Part shown: positions 1 to 9,459 of the stretch, piece after piece | How positions within the stretch are numbered: position 1 is the stretch's first letter | Layout: each line of letters opens with the position of its first letter | NCBI RefSeq assembly: GCF_003014675.1 | Contig: NZ_PYAU01000001.1 | Coordinates: forward strand, 3,472,001 to 3,536,000 | DNA: 64,000 nt | Direction of reading: 5' to 3' | From: Labedella gwakjiensis | GTDB taxonomy: Bacteria > Actinomycetota > Actinomycetes > Actinomycetales > Microbacteriaceae | Position numbers and translations under genes: made by a program | Notes under the pieces: generated by a model | The model's input: the letters and a program-made list of their open reading frames with translations, nothing else | What the model was told of the DNA's origin: nothing | Databases searched by the model: none

Positions 1-1147
1 ACGGCGCCGTGGCGATGAGGTCGAGGCCGAACTCGCGTTCGAGTCGCTCGGTGATGATCTCCAGGTGGAGGAGACCGAGGAACCCGCAGCGGAAACCGAA
101 CCCGAGGGCCACGGAGGTCTCCGGCTCGTAATTGAGGGCCGCGTCGGAGAGCTTGAGCTTGTCGAGGGCCTCGCGCAGGTCGGGGTAGTCCGCGCCGTCG
201 ATCGGGTACAGACCGGAGAAGACCATCGGCTTCGGGTCGGTGTAGCCCGGGAGCGCTTCCGTCGCGGGCTTCGACGCGGTCGTGACCGTGTCGCCGACCT
301 TCGACTGACGCACGTCCTTCACGCCGGTGATGAGATAGCCGACCTCGCCGACACCGAGCCCCTTCGTGGGGATCGGCTCGGGAGACGAGACGCCGATCTC
401 GAGGAGCTCGTGGATCGCGCGCGTCGACATCATCTGGATGCGCTCACGGGGGCTCAGCGAGCCGTCGATCATGCGCACGTACGTGACGACGCCGCGGTAC
501 GTGTCGTAGACGGAGTCGAAGATCATCGCGCGGGCCGGAGCGTTCGCGTCGCCCTGCGGGTTGGGGATACGGTCGACGACGCGGTCGAGGAGCTCCTCGA
601 CGCCCATGCCGGTCTTCCCCGAGACGCGGAGCACGTCGTCGGGCGAGCCGCCGATGAGGCCGGCCAGCTCGGCCGCGTACTTGTCGGGGTCGGCGGCCGG
701 CAGGTCGATCTTGTTGAGGACAGGGATGATCTCGAGGTCGTTCTCGAGGGCGAGGTAGAGGTTCGCGAGGGTCTGAGCCTCGATGCCCTGCGCGGCATCC
801 ACGAGCAGGATGGCACCCTCGCAGGCCGCGAGCGAGCGGGAGACCTCGTATGTGAAGTCGACGTGGCCCGGCGTGTCGATCATGTTGAGCGCGAAGGTCT
901 CTCCGTTGCGCTCCCACGGCATGCGCACGGCCTGGCTCTTGATGGTGATGCCGCGCTCGCGCTCGATGTCCATGCGGTCGAGGTACTGGGCGCGCATGTC
1001 ACGATCCGACACCACGCCCGTGATCTGGAGCATGCGGTCGGCGAGCGTCGACTTGCCGTGGTCGATGTGCGCGATGATGCAGAAGTTCCGGATCGACGCC
1101 GGGGGTGTGGAGGCGGGCTGGAGTGCCGTAGTCGCTCGGGGGCTCAC
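1..1147 (-). CDS. lepA: Elongation factor 4 (LepA), C-terminal part lost at window edge
   Basis: Ribosome-associated GTPase that remobilises stalled 70S ribosomes; it acts in the cytoplasm. The 382 residues visible hold the translation-factor G domain: AHIDHGKST at 26-34 (G1), DTPGH at 91-95 (G3) and NKID at 145-148 (G4). The LepA-typical stretch [14 protein letters not shown] comes close to the edge. The family is about 600 residues long, so about the last third lies left of base 1. The start is a GTG with GAGG a few bases upstream. An ATG slightly further upstream is in another frame and stops after eight codons. The upstream epimerase is on the same strand, 86 nt away, so the gene may or may not be co-transcribed with it. 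Identity is secure. Confidence 0.97.
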   Translation of the reverse strand, partial: MSPRATTALQPASTPPASIRNFCIIAHIDHGKSTLADRMLQITGVVSDRDMRAQYLDRMDIERERGITIKSQAVRMPWERNGETFALNMIDTPGHVDFTYEVSRSLAACEGAILLVDAAQGIEAQTLANLYLALENDLEIIPVLNKIDLPAADPDKYAAELAGLIGGSPDDVLRVSGKTGMGVEELLDRVVDRIPNPQGDANAPARAMIFDSVYDTYRGVVTYVRMIDGSLSPRERIQMMSTRAIHELLEIGVSSPEPIPTKGLGVGEVGYLITGVKDVRQSKVGDTVTTASKPATEALPGYTDPKPMVFSGLYPIDGADYPDLREALDKLKLSDAALNYEPETSVALGFGFRCGFLGLLHLEIITERLEREFGLDLIATAP

Positions 1148-1233
1148 GCGGTCCTCACGTCAGGGGGTGTTCGGTGGACATCACATTGTCCCACGGTGCC
1201 GGAGTCGGTGCGGACGGATCGATCGTGACCCCC

Positions 1234-2214
1234 TCAGGAGCGGCCCTCCACGATCGCGCGAACGGCGCCCTCGAGCTCCGGGTGGCGGAACGAGTAGCCG
1301 GCCGCGGTGAGCGTCTCCGGGACGACCCAGCGGCTCTTCAACAGCAGTTCGGACTCGGTGCGCATCCCGATCGCTCCGACCTCGATCATCCAGCGACGCA
1401 GCGGAACGCCGAAGGGCACGCCCAGCACCCGACGGAGAGTGGACATGAGCTCCGCGTTGTCCACCGGATTCGGGGCGGCGACGTTGATCGCGCCGGAGAT
1501 CGCGTGATCGTCGATCGAGCGTCGGACGATGGCGAGTACGTCGTCGAGGTGCACCCAGCTGAACATCTGGCGCCCGTGGGTCGGCTGGTACTCGTGGAAG
1601 GCGCCGGCATCGCGCTTCGAGCGCGGCGCCCACCAGCGCCCGTCGTACTGGCGGCCTCCGAGGCCCACCCGACTGAGGCCGAGGAGAGGGGCGAGAGCCG
1701 AGCCCTCCCCCAGCACGATCGCCATGCGGAGAGCCACCCGGCGCACTCCCGGGAGTTCCGGCGTGAACAACGCCCGTTCCCATGCCGTCGCGACGTCGAC
1801 GGAGAACCCCGATCCGATCTCGCCTGTGGACTCCGTCATCGGTCGGTCCATCGCGTGCCGGTAGATCGTGGCCGTGCTCGCGTTGATCCAGACCGGAGGG
1901 GGTGAGTCGGCCGAGGCGATGGAGCGGGCGAGCGCCGACGTCGTCGCCGTGCGGGAGACCAGGATCTCGCGACGATTACGGGCCGTGTAGCGGCAGCTGA
2001 CGTTCTTCCCGGCGAGGTTGATCAGGACGGACGCGCCGTCGATCGCGGCGTCGACAGCGCCGGTGTCGCCCCACGAGGCGTGCGTTCCACCGGTCGGCAC
2101 TCGACCGATCGTCACGACGTCGTACCCCTGAGCAGCGAGATCGGCGACGATGGCCGTTCCGACGAATCCCGCGGCGCCCGCGACGACCGCGCGGCGTCGC
2201 TCCCCCTCGGCCAT
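1234..2214 (-). CDS. NAD(P)-dependent epimerase, TIGR01777/YfcH-like with C-terminal DUF1731
   Basis: A 326-residue short-chain-dehydrogenase-like protein of the extended, epimerase type. The nucleotide-binding motif GAAGFVG is at residues 13-19. The C-terminal part (from GVPFGVPLRRW to the end) matches the DUF1731 tail that marks the TIGR01777 family (E. coli YfcH, plant SulA-like, human SDR39U1). Substrate and pathway are not known for the family. The ATG lies 5 nt after the stop of the amidohydrolase gene, so the two are almost certainly co-transcribed. The reading frame is open for a long way upstream, but that extension overlaps the amidohydrolase gene and is discounted. A cytoplasmic oxidoreductase role is a family inference. 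Confidence 0.85.
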   Translation of the reverse strand: MAEGERRRAVVAGAAGFVGTAIVADLAAQGYDVVTIGRVPTGGTHASWGDTGAVDAAIDGASVLINLAGKNVSCRYTARNRREILVSRTATTSALARSIASADSPPPVWINASTATIYRHAMDRPMTESTGEIGSGFSVDVATAWERALFTPELPGVRRVALRMAIVLGEGSALAPLLGLSRVGLGGRQYDGRWWAPRSKRDAGAFHEYQPTHGRQMFSWVHLDDVLAIVRRSIDDHAISGAINVAAPNPVDNAELMSTLRRVLGVPFGVPLRRWMIEVGAIGMRTESELLLKSRWVVPETLTAAGYSFRHPELEGAVRAIVEGRS

Positions 2215-2219
2215 CGGAC

Positions 2220-3443
2220 TCAGCCGTTCCGGCGAGCGAAGCGGTCGGCCACGGTGGCGACTCCCTCGACGACCTCGAACTGGAGTCGCCCGTCGATGTA
2301 GACGCGCTCGGCGATGCTCGTCGTGTCGAGGGGATCGCCCGACCAGATCACGATGTCGGCGTCGAGACCGGGCGCCAGGGAGCCGACCCGGTCGTCGAGG
2401 CGCAGGAACGAGGCGGGATTCGTTGTGAGCGCCTCGATGGCGACGTCGCGATCGAGACCCTCTTTCACCGCGAGTGCCGCCTGGAGGATGAGGAAGTTGA
2501 TCGGGACGACCGGGTGGTCGGTCGTGATCGCGACCCGGACCCCTGCGTTCGCGATCGTCGCGAGGTTGCCGATCGCACGGTCCTTGAGCTCCACCTTCGA
2601 ACGCGAGGTGAGCATGGGCCCGAAGATGACGGGCACATCGCGCTCGGCGAGCACGTCGGCGACCTTGTGCCCTTCGGTTCCGTGGTTGATCACGAGGCGG
2701 TAGCCGAACTCGTCCTGCAGGCGGAGAGCCGTGGCGATGTCGTCGTGACGGTGGACGTGCTGGTCCCAGGCGAGTTCGCCGTCGAGAACACGGACGAGGG
2801 TGTCCTTCGCGAGATCGCGTGAGAACGGCTTGCCGTCGCGCGCGGCGGCTGCACGTGCCTCGGCGTAGTCCTGGGCGTCGATGAAGGCCTGCCGGATGAC
2901 CGAGGCGACGCCGAGGCGCGTGCTCGGGGTCTTGCCCTTCTCGCCGTACACACGCTTCGGGTTCTCGCCGAGCGCCGACTTCACGCTCACGGAGTTCGAG
3001 ACGAGCTGCTCGTCGATCGTGCGGCCGCCCCACGACTTGATGGCGACGGTCTGGCCGCCGATGGGGTTGCCGGAGCCTGGCTTCACGACGACCGTCGTGA
3101 CTCCCCCGCTCAGAGCGTCGACGAAGCCCTCGTCCTCGATGTTGACGGCGTCGATCGCCCGGACGAACGCGGTGTTGGGGTCGGTCATCTCGTTCGTGTC
3201 GTCGCCGGCCTTGCCATTCGCCTCCTCGTGGATGCCCACGTGGCCGTGGGATTCGATGAAGCCCGGCAGGACGACCTTGCCGCTCGCGTCCACGACGTCC
3301 CAGCCCTCTGGAACGTCGAGTCCCGTGCCGACGGCGGTGATGCGTCCGTTCTCGACGAGCACGACGCCGTTCTCGATGGGTTCTGAGGAGACGGGCACGA
3401 CGCGCCCGCCGACGATGGCGAAGGGAGAATGCTGGGAGGTCAT
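2220..3443 (-). CDS. Imidazolonepropionase-like amidohydrolase
   Basis: A 407-residue metal-dependent hydrolase of the amidohydrolase superfamily. The HxH metal motif sits in GFIESHGHVGI (His66, His68). A candidate bridging Lys is in VVVKPGSGNPIGG, and further His/Asp ligands are in VINHGTEGH and ITTDHP. The C terminus has the usual composite beta-sandwich ending (SLAPGLDADIVIWSGDPL), where related enzymes return to the N-terminal strands. The family includes HutI and many enzymes of unknown substrate; nothing here identifies the substrate, and no hut genes are nearby. The start ATG is preceded by TACGCT six bases upstream, which suggests a leaderless mRNA. The downstream epimerase follows after 5 nt. 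Confidence 0.85.
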   Translation of the reverse strand: MTSQHSPFAIVGGRVVPVSSEPIENGVVLVENGRITAVGTGLDVPEGWDVVDASGKVVLPGFIESHGHVGIHEEANGKAGDDTNEMTDPNTAFVRAIDAVNIEDEGFVDALSGGVTTVVVKPGSGNPIGGQTVAIKSWGGRTIDEQLVSNSVSVKSALGENPKRVYGEKGKTPSTRLGVASVIRQAFIDAQDYAEARAAAARDGKPFSRDLAKDTLVRVLDGELAWDQHVHRHDDIATALRLQDEFGYRLVINHGTEGHKVADVLAERDVPVIFGPMLTSRSKVELKDRAIGNLATIANAGVRVAITTDHPVVPINFLILQAALAVKEGLDRDVAIEALTTNPASFLRLDDRVGSLAPGLDADIVIWSGDPLDTTSIAERVYIDGRLQFEVVEGVATVADRFARRNG

Positions 3444-3449
3444 GCGTCG

Positions 3450-3455
3450 AGCGTA
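3450..3455 (-). promoter_or_regulatory. -10 box TACGCT, leaderless promoter of amidohydrolase
   Basis: On the minus strand TACGCT is followed by exactly six bases and then the ATG at 3443. This places the expected transcription start on the A of the start codon. No Shine-Dalgarno sequence can fit. Confidence 0.6.
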
Positions 3456-3492
3456 TCGCCGTGGACGCGATGCGCCACGAGGTGCGATCACC

Positions 3493-4647
3493 TCAGCGAC
3501 CCTCGGGGGTGGGTCGCGGCAGTTTCGAGAGGCCCTCGAGCAGGCGGGGCCTGTCGGCGGCCAGGCAGACGCGGATCCATCCCTCCCCCGACCGTCCGAA
3601 GGCGCTGCCCGGCGCGACCGCCACTCGATGCTCGAGGAGGAAACGTTCGGCCCAGGTGGCGACGTCGCCGCCGGTCGCGTGGGACATGTCGATCCAGAGG
3701 TAGAACGCCCCCTCCGGATCGAGGAAGCGGATGCCGCGCTCGGTGAGGAGAGCCGAGGCGGCCAGTGCATTCGCCTCGTAGTGCCGAGACGCGACATCGA
3801 CGGGTTCGCGCGGCCCGGTGATGGCGGCGACCGCCGCGCGTTGCGCCGGCGTCGAGACGCAGCTGATCATCGCCTCCTGCACGGTGCGCATCTCGGCGGA
3901 GAATCCGGGCGGCGTCACGAGGTAGCCCACACGGATGCCCGTCATGGCGTAGGTCTTCGACAGCGAGAACACGCTGAACACCCGACCGTCGTGGTCGAGG
4001 GTCGCCGGGCTCACGTGACGTCCGGTGAACGTGAAGTACTCGTACACCTCGTCGGACAGCACCCACAAATCGTGCCGGGCCGCGAAGTCGACGAGGCCCT
4101 GCAGGACCTCGGCGGAGAAGACACGGCCGAGCGGATTCGACGGCGAGTTGACGAGGAGAACCCGGGTCTGCGGCGTGACCAGGGTCTCGAGCTCGGCGAT
4201 GTCGGGGGCGAAGCCGTCCTCCGGCGACAGTCGATACGGCACGGGGACGGCCTGGAGCATGCGCGCGTTCATGGAGAAGGTCGTGTAGCCGGGGTCGGGC
4301 ACGAGGATCTCGTCGCCGGCGTCGAGGAGCAACCCCATCGCCTGCATGAGCGCCTGTGTCGCGCCGACGGTGACCCACACCTGCTCGACGTCCACGTGCA
4401 TCCCGTTGTCGCGCGCGAGCTTGTCGACGATCGCCCGACGCAGGTCCGCGATGCCTCCGTTGGGCGTGTATCGGGTCTCGCCCGCCTCCCAGGCCGCGGT
4501 CGCGGCGGCGACGATGTGCGGGGCCACGGGCTGGTCCGGCTCGCCCACAGCCAGGATGTTGACGTCGTCGAGCGTCAGGGCGATCTCGAAGAGGCGGCGG
4601 ATGCCGGACTCCGGCACGGACGACATGTGCGAGGCGAGCTGCGGCAT
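3493..4647 (-). CDS. PLP-dependent aminotransferase, class I/II
   Basis: A 384-residue fold-type I aminotransferase. The PLP Schiff-base lysine is Lys231 in SLSKTYAMTGIRVGY. Asn171 in NSPSNPLG and Asp199 in LSDEVYE are the standard pyridine-ring contacts, and GWIRVCLA near the C terminus contains the carboxylate-binding Arg. The family (AspC/AlaT/ArAT-like) moves amino groups between amino acids and 2-oxo acids; the exact pair cannot be read from the sequence. The stop lies 49 nt before the amidohydrolase start, which has its own -10 box, so co-transcription is possible but not required. TAGCGT stands six bases before the ATG. The gene is divergent from the alpha/beta hydrolase at 4711. Confidence 0.9.
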   Translation of the reverse strand: MPQLASHMSSVPESGIRRLFEIALTLDDVNILAVGEPDQPVAPHIVAAATAAWEAGETRYTPNGGIADLRRAIVDKLARDNGMHVDVEQVWVTVGATQALMQAMGLLLDAGDEILVPDPGYTTFSMNARMLQAVPVPYRLSPEDGFAPDIAELETLVTPQTRVLLVNSPSNPLGRVFSAEVLQGLVDFAARHDLWVLSDEVYEYFTFTGRHVSPATLDHDGRVFSVFSLSKTYAMTGIRVGYLVTPPGFSAEMRTVQEAMISCVSTPAQRAAVAAITGPREPVDVASRHYEANALAASALLTERGIRFLDPEGAFYLWIDMSHATGGDVATWAERFLLEHRVAVAPGSAFGRSGEGWIRVCLAADRPRLLEGLSKLPRPTPEGR

Positions 4648-4653
4648 GGGGCC

Positions 4654-4659
4654 ACGCTA
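4654..4659 (-). promoter_or_regulatory. -10 box TAGCGT, leaderless promoter of aminotransferase
   Basis: TAGCGT on the minus strand, then six bases (GGCCCC), then ATG. It has the same layout as many other genes here and faces away from the divergent box at 4699. Confidence 0.6.
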
Positions 4660-4698
4660 GTACGCGGGAAGCAGGTGTCGTCGCCGTCGGTCGCCGCC

Positions 4699-4704
4699 TA
4701 CGAT
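4699..4704 (+). promoter_or_regulatory. -10 box TACGAT, leaderless promoter of alpha/beta hydrolase
   Basis: TACGAT, six bases (gaccgg), then ATG at 4711. There is no ribosome binding site in the short divergent region. Confidence 0.6.
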
Positions 4705-4710
4705 GACCGG

Positions 4711-5478
4711 ATGGATCGAGTCGCAGGCGTTCGCCCTCCCGTGCTGTTCGTCCACGGCATCCGGACGTCCCGATCGATGTGGCGCGGTCAGCTCGCGGCA
4801 GTGGAGGCCGCGGGGATCCGCGCAGAGGCCGTCGACCTGCCCGCCCACGGCGCACGCATCGGTGAGACGTTCTCGCTCGACGGAGCCCTCTCGGCGATCG
4901 ACGACGCCGTGACGGCGCTCGGCGGCCGCGTCGTGATCGTGGGACTGTCGCTCGGCGGGTACCTCGCGATGGAGTACGCCGGACGCCGTCCGTCGTCCGT
5001 TGCCCTGCTCGTGGCCTCGTCGTGCTTCACCCTGCCGACGGGGCTCGGACTCGCCGGCTACCGCGGCCTCGCGCGCGTGATCCGACGCCTTCCGGACCGC
5101 GGGATGTGGCTCAACGACACGATGGCGCGCTTCACGGTCGGACGCACGGCCTCCGCCGACGTCGGAGCCGGCGGCGTCGCGCTCGACGCGATGGACGAGA
5201 CGCTCGCGGCCGTGGGGCTGACCGACCCGATCGACTCGCTCGGACGATACGACGGGCCGGTGCAGTTCGTGACGGGCGCTCTCGACCACTTCCGGTTGGA
5301 CGAGAGGCGCTTTCGAGCGGCACGCCCGGAGGCTCCGTTCATCGTCGTGCCTCGCGCCGGCCACCTCGTGTCGCTCATGGCCCCGGAGGCCTTCACACGT
5401 ATCGTCCTCGACGCGGTTGCCGCGGCCCCGGATGCGGGTGGCGGTGGGCCACGTCGTGATTTCCCCTCCGACGCCTGA
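4711..5478 (+). CDS. Alpha/beta-fold hydrolase
   Basis: A 255-residue alpha/beta hydrolase. The oxyanion-hole segment [13 protein letters not shown] is at 12-24, the nucleophile elbow GLSLGG at 78-83 (Ser80), the acid is probably in TGALDHFR near 205, and the base His is in RAGHLVS near 231. The fold covers esterases, lipases and peptidases, and the substrate is not identifiable. There is no signal peptide, so a cytoplasmic location is likely. The ATG was chosen because TACGAT lies six bases before it; the frame stays open upstream only antisense to the aminotransferase. The next gene on this strand is rpsT, 113 nt away. Confidence 0.88.
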   Translation: MDRVAGVRPPVLFVHGIRTSRSMWRGQLAAVEAAGIRAEAVDLPAHGARIGETFSLDGALSAIDDAVTALGGRVVIVGLSLGGYLAMEYAGRRPSSVALLVASSCFTLPTGLGLAGYRGLARVIRRLPDRGMWLNDTMARFTVGRTASADVGAGGVALDAMDETLAAVGLTDPIDSLGRYDGPVQFVTGALDHFRLDERRFRAARPEAPFIVVPRAGHLVSLMAPEAFTRIVLDAVAAAPDAGGGGPRRDFPSDA

Positions 5479-5591
5479 ACTGGTATCGTTTCCTGTTGGC
5501 TTGCGTGTGGGTTTCACCACACGAATCGCCGGTCACGACCCTCTCTCGTTCCCGGCATCTCCATACAACCTCGACGAAAGCGTACGTACAC

Positions 5592-5852
5592 GTGGCAAAT
5601 ATCAAGTCGCAGATCAAGCGAATCGGCACCAACAAGAAGGCTCAGGAGCGCAACAAGGCGGTCAAGAGCGAGGTCAAGACGGCGATCCGCGCGACGCGCA
5701 CCGCCATCACGGCCGGCGACAAGGAGCAGGCCGTCGCCGCTCTCAAGGTGGCCGGTCGCAAGATCGACAAGGCCGTCAGCAAGGGCGTCATCCACAAGAA
5801 CCAGGGCGCGAACCGCAAGTCGGCCATCGCGAGCAAGGTCGCCGCGCTCTGA
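5592..5852 (+). CDS. rpsT: 30S ribosomal protein S20
   Basis: An 86-residue, lysine/arginine-rich helical protein with the S20 pattern [20 protein letters not shown] at the N terminus. S20 binds 16S rRNA early in 30S assembly. The length is normal for the family (about 85-90). The start is a GTG directly before the conserved ANIKSQ; an upstream in-frame extension of 32 residues has no S20 character and is rejected. A purine-rich GAAAG about 14 bases upstream is only a weak ribosome binding site. rpsT stands opposite holA, which is its common chromosomal neighbour, and is followed by a perfect hairpin. Confidence 0.96.
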   Translation: MANIKSQIKRIGTNKKAQERNKAVKSEVKTAIRATRTAITAGDKEQAVAALKVAGRKIDKAVSKGVIHKNQGANRKSAIASKVAAL

Positions 5853-5893
5853 TCGACAAGCTCCGCAGCTGACCCTCGGGTCGACAGCGTGCC

Positions 5894-5922
5894 GAATGCC
5901 CCGTCCGTCGGACGGGGCATTC
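5894..5922. terminator. Rho-independent-type hairpin between rpsT and holA
   Basis: A perfect 13-bp inverted repeat (GAATGCCCCGTCC / GGACGGGGCATTC) with a 3-nt loop lies 42 nt after the rpsT stop. A short T-rich run (tcgtcgtttc) follows on the + strand. It sits between convergent genes, so it may work in both directions. Confidence 0.75.
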
Positions 5923-5935
5923 GTCGTTTCCAGCT

Positions 5936-5988
5936 GCCGTCGCGTCGTGGTGCCGTCGCGCCGTCGCGCCGTGGTGCCGTCGCGCCGT
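5936..5988. repeat. Imperfect GCCGTCGCG/GTGGT tandem repeat
   Basis: About 50 bp made of repeated gccgtcgcg(t/c)cgtggt-type units between the rpsT terminator and the holA 3' end. No gene is seen in it. Confidence 0.55.
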
Positions 5989-6032
5989 GCACGGGGAACG
6001 AACCACGCGGGCGGTTGCGGCGCGGCGAGATG

Positions 6033-7094
6033 TCAGAAGGCGTCGGGTACGGGGACGACGGTGCCGCGGGACGCGACGGTGACGATCATCTGCTCGAGTG
6101 CGAAGACCGGGTCGCGCCCCCCGCCCTTGACGTTGGCGTCGGCCTCGGCGATGGCCTGGATCGCGACTCCGAGTCCGGCGTCCGTCCACCCCGACAGGTC
6201 GCGGCGGGCGCGGTCGATCTGCCAGGGTGCGAGGCCGAGGGACGCTGCTGACGATCCTCTACTGCCGCTCACCTTCGCCATCGTTCGCATCTTCATCGCG
6301 AAGGCGGCGACCATCGGCACGGGGTCGGCTCCGGAGTCGAGGGCGTTGCGGAGCGAGACGAGCGCCTCGCCCGTCCGTCCAGCGATCGCGGCATCGGCGA
6401 CGGTGAACGACGACGTCTCGACCCGGCCGGCGTAGTAGCGCGTGACCGTCTCTTCGGTGATGTCGCCTTCGATGTCCGCGATGAGCTGCTGGCACGCGGC
6501 GGCGAGTTCGGCGACGTCATCGGAGAACGCGGCGACCACCTGGCGGAGAGCGCCTGGCGCGATCCGACGGCCCGCCACGCGGAACTCGCGGGACGCGAAG
6601 TCCATCTTCTCGGCGTCCTTCTTGAGGTCGGCGCACACCATTTCGACGGCGACGCCCGACGCGGCCCTCACGGCGTCGAGGAGCTTCTTGCCCCGCACTC
6701 CCCCGCCGTGACGGAGGACGACTGTGGCGCCGTCCGGCGGGGACTCGAGGTACCGCACGGCCTCGTCGATGAACGCGTCCGTGCACTTCTCGACGGAGAA
6801 CACGCGCACGAGACGTGGCTCGCCGAAGAGCGACGGGCTCGCGAGTGAGATGAGTTCGCCTGACGTGTAGGCGTCCGCCTCGATATCGGAGACCTCGAGA
6901 CTCGGGTCCTCCGCTCGGAGAAAGTCCCGCAGTGCCGTCATCGCCCGTGAGGCGAGGAACTCCTGTGCGCCGGAGACGAGGACCACCGGCGCTGGGCGGA
7001 CGTCGTGCCAGGCGAGCTGCGGGATCGCGACCCTCGCCGACGGCTTGGCGCCGGCTTTCGACGCCCCTGCTTTCGATGCGCGACGCTCCGCCAT
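6033..7094 (-). CDS. holA: DNA polymerase III subunit delta
   Basis: A 353-residue clamp-loader delta subunit, which opens the beta clamp during replication. The N-terminal 20 residues are a lysine/alanine-rich extension with a repeated KAGASKAGAK element. The AAA+-like fold follows, with VVLVSGAQEFLASRAM and LFGEPRLVRVFSVEKC typical of HolA, and a C-terminal helical domain. The length matches actinobacterial HolA (about 320-350). The ATG has a strong GGAGGAGG ribosome binding site, and TAGAAT lies further upstream, so it can be transcribed separately from comEC, whose stop is 40 nt away. It is convergent with rpsT. Confidence 0.92.
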   Translation of the reverse strand: MAERRASKAGASKAGAKPSARVAIPQLAWHDVRPAPVVLVSGAQEFLASRAMTALRDFLRAEDPSLEVSDIEADAYTSGELISLASPSLFGEPRLVRVFSVEKCTDAFIDEAVRYLESPPDGATVVLRHGGGVRGKKLLDAVRAASGVAVEMVCADLKKDAEKMDFASREFRVAGRRIAPGALRQVVAAFSDDVAELAAACQQLIADIEGDITEETVTRYYAGRVETSSFTVADAAIAGRTGEALVSLRNALDSGADPVPMVAAFAMKMRTMAKVSGSRGSSAASLGLAPWQIDRARRDLSGWTDAGLGVAIQAIAEADANVKGGGRDPVFALEQMIVTVASRGTVVPVPDAF

Positions 7095-7115
7095 GCGACC
7101 TCCTCCGACCTCTTG

Positions 7116-7121
7116 ATTCTA
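7116..7121 (-). promoter_or_regulatory. -10 box TAGAAT upstream of holA
   Basis: TAGAAT on the minus strand lies 21 nt before the holA ATG, with GGAGGAGG in between. This fits a short-leader promoter inside the comEC-holA gap. Confidence 0.45.
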
Positions 7122-7134
7122 GGGCGCACGGCCG

Positions 7135-9459
7135 TCATCCACTCGGCCCCTCCGGGGCCCCGCTCGGGCCCGACGACCAGGTCTCGAGCTCGCCTGCCCG
7201 GAGGGAGACCAGGGTCGTTCCGTCCTGGTCGGAACGTGCTACCGCGGTCCCGACGCGAGAGAGGAGGGCGAGGGAGCTCGGCGCCGGGTGACCGTAGTCG
7301 TTGTCGAGACCACACGAGATGAGCGCGAGTACCGCCCGGATCCGCTCGTACAGTGGGTCGTACTGATCGGCCGAGCCGTGATGGGCGAACTTCACGATCG
7401 CGTAATCGGATCCGACGGTCCCCTCTGCGAGGAGTGCCAGCTCGGAGTCGGCTCCGAGATCACCGAGGAAGAGCGCGTCGACGCCGCCGCCGAACTCGAT
7501 GACGACGCTGCCGTCGTTCCCGGTGTACGACGATGGCTCGGGCGGCGGCCAGAGGACGCGCCAGGGCAACGCTCCGAGGTCACCCGACGAGCCGACCGTC
7601 GCCTCGTGTGCCGCGGCCCCTGCGGCGACGGCGCGTGCGATCAGTGCGCGATCGGCCGGTTCTCTGAGCGGCTGATGGAGCACCGTGTCCACGCGACCGG
7701 CGACCGCGTCGACACCGCCGACGTGGTCGGCGTCGAAGTGGCTCAGGACGAGGAGCTGTATGCGCCCGATCCCGAGGTCATCGAGGCATCGATCGAGTGC
7801 ATCGGGATGGGGGCCCGTATCGATGAGCGCCACGCGATCATCGCTCCGGACGAGCACGGCGTCGCCCTGGCCGACGTCGCACATCGCGACCGACCAGTCG
7901 TCCGGGCGGGACCAGAGCTCGCCGACCCGTGCGCCCCCGAGGACGGCGAGGTACCCGCAGATCGCGACGGTCAGCGCGCTCGCGACCCATCGGCGCATCA
8001 CCGGCGATCGCGAGCCCGCCAGCACAGCGACCAGCACGAGGACCACCGAGGCCGAGAGCACTCCGGCGACGCCCGGCGCGCCGGGCAGGCGAGCGAGTGG
8101 GGCGGCCTCCGTGGCCGCGGCCACTCCGGCGATCCACTGGGATGGCAGCCAGGCGAGGACGGCGAGCACATTCGCAAGACCCGGGAGGACCGGGAGGAGC
8201 AGGCACGCCGACATGCCGAGGATCGTGACGATGGGGGCGGCCGGGGCGGCGAGCATGTTCGCGGGCACTCCCCACAGAGGCACGCTCGGGTCGAGCAGCA
8301 CGATGATGGGTTGACACGCGAGCTGGGCGGCGAGGGGTAGCGCGACCGCCCCGGCGAGCCACAGGGGCATGATCTTCTGCAGCACGGTCGTCAGGGGGCC
8401 GGCCAGAAAGAGGAGGCCGGCCGTCGCGGCGACGGAGAGCGCGAAGCCGAACTCGCGGGACAACCACGGGTCGATGAGCAGACAGACCACCACCGCGAAG
8501 AAGAGGACCGATGCGCCGAGAGAGCGGCGACCGATCCCCTCGCAGACCAGCACGATCGCCGCCATCATGGAGGCTCTCACGACGCTCGGTTCGGGTGTCA
8601 CGAGGATGACGAAGCCCCCCAGGGCGAGAAGACTCCCGGCGACGCGCACCCACCGCGGGGAACCGCAGAGCGCGAGCACCCCGAGAACCGCCCCGACAAC
8701 GAGAGCGCAGTTCGCGCCGGATACGGCCGTGAGGTGGCTGAGCGACGCGGCGGTCATCCGATCCGTCAGTTCGTCGTCGACGAGACTCGTGTCGCCGACG
8801 GCGAGTCCGGGAAGCAGAGGGCCTCCGTCTCCGGGGAACCGGCCGGCCAGATCGACGAAGGCCGCGCGCAGACCTGCCGCCGTGTCGATGACCGGTGGGG
8901 CGGGTGTGCGCGTGACGTGGCCGCCGACGTCTGTCACGAGATAGGCCTCCCGGTCTCCGGTGCGCCCCTGCTGGATGCGCGCGGTGAGTTCCAGGGTGTC
9001 CCCGATCCGGAGATCCTCGTCGGCGCCGACGAAGAGGACGGCTGGAACGGAGAGGCCGCTCTCCCGGCCCTGTCGGGACGCGGCGCCCGTGATGGTCACG
9101 TCGACGACGACGCGTTCAGACGCGCCACCGAGCGCGATCGGAGAGCCGCTCACGTCGGCCCGGATATCGAGGAGGCTGGCTGTATCCGCTGCGCGTTCGA
9201 GCGAATCCGGAGTGCGCAGGTGCGATGAGGCGGACACACCCGTGGCCACGGCGGCGCTGAGGGCGAGGCACACGGCCACGGTGGACAGGGTCCGTGAGAG
9301 ACCACGGCGCGAGCCTGTCCGCGCGGCCGCAGCGAGGAGGGCGATCGCGCCGCCCCCGAGGACGACGCCGATGAGAACCGGCACGGAGCGGCTCTGTGTG
9401 CAGGCGAGAGCGGTGAGCCACGCCGCCACGGCGGGTGACACGATGCGGAGGTCGTTCAC
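7135..9459 (-). CDS. comEC: ComEC/Rec2 DNA uptake channel
   Basis: A 774-residue polytopic membrane protein thought to carry single-stranded DNA across the cytoplasmic membrane during transformation. The N-terminal third has several hydrophobic segments and an OB-like loop region. The middle holds the Competence domain with many membrane helices. The C-terminal third is a metallo-beta-lactamase-like domain with LSHFDADHVGG and KFAHHGS. The length is in the ComEC range. The start is a GTG overlapping the comEA stop as GTGA, so translation is probably coupled. The domain set looks complete. Whether the organism is naturally competent cannot be told from this. Confidence 0.93.
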   Translation of the reverse strand: MNDLRIVSPAVAAWLTALACTQSRSVPVLIGVVLGGGAIALLAAAARTGSRRGLSRTLSTVAVCLALSAAVATGVSASSHLRTPDSLERAADTASLLDIRADVSGSPIALGGASERVVVDVTITGAASRQGRESGLSVPAVLFVGADEDLRIGDTLELTARIQQGRTGDREAYLVTDVGGHVTRTPAPPVIDTAAGLRAAFVDLAGRFPGDGGPLLPGLAVGDTSLVDDELTDRMTAASLSHLTAVSGANCALVVGAVLGVLALCGSPRWVRVAGSLLALGGFVILVTPEPSVVRASMMAAIVLVCEGIGRRSLGASVLFFAVVVCLLIDPWLSREFGFALSVAATAGLLFLAGPLTTVLQKIMPLWLAGAVALPLAAQLACQPIIVLLDPSVPLWGVPANMLAAPAAPIVTILGMSACLLLPVLPGLANVLAVLAWLPSQWIAGVAAATEAAPLARLPGAPGVAGVLSASVVLVLVAVLAGSRSPVMRRWVASALTVAICGYLAVLGGARVGELWSRPDDWSVAMCDVGQGDAVLVRSDDRVALIDTGPHPDALDRCLDDLGIGRIQLLVLSHFDADHVGGVDAVAGRVDTVLHQPLREPADRALIARAVAAGAAAHEATVGSSGDLGALPWRVLWPPPEPSSYTGNDGSVVIEFGGGVDALFLGDLGADSELALLAEGTVGSDYAIVKFAHHGSADQYDPLYERIRAVLALISCGLDNDYGHPAPSSLALLSRVGTAVARSDQDGTTLVSLRAGELETWSSGPSGAPEGPSG

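Noticed and set aside
2881-4700. Open frame on the + strand upstream of the alpha/beta hydrolase
   Set aside because: It is antisense to the amidohydrolase and aminotransferase and only becomes a real protein from the ATG at 4711.
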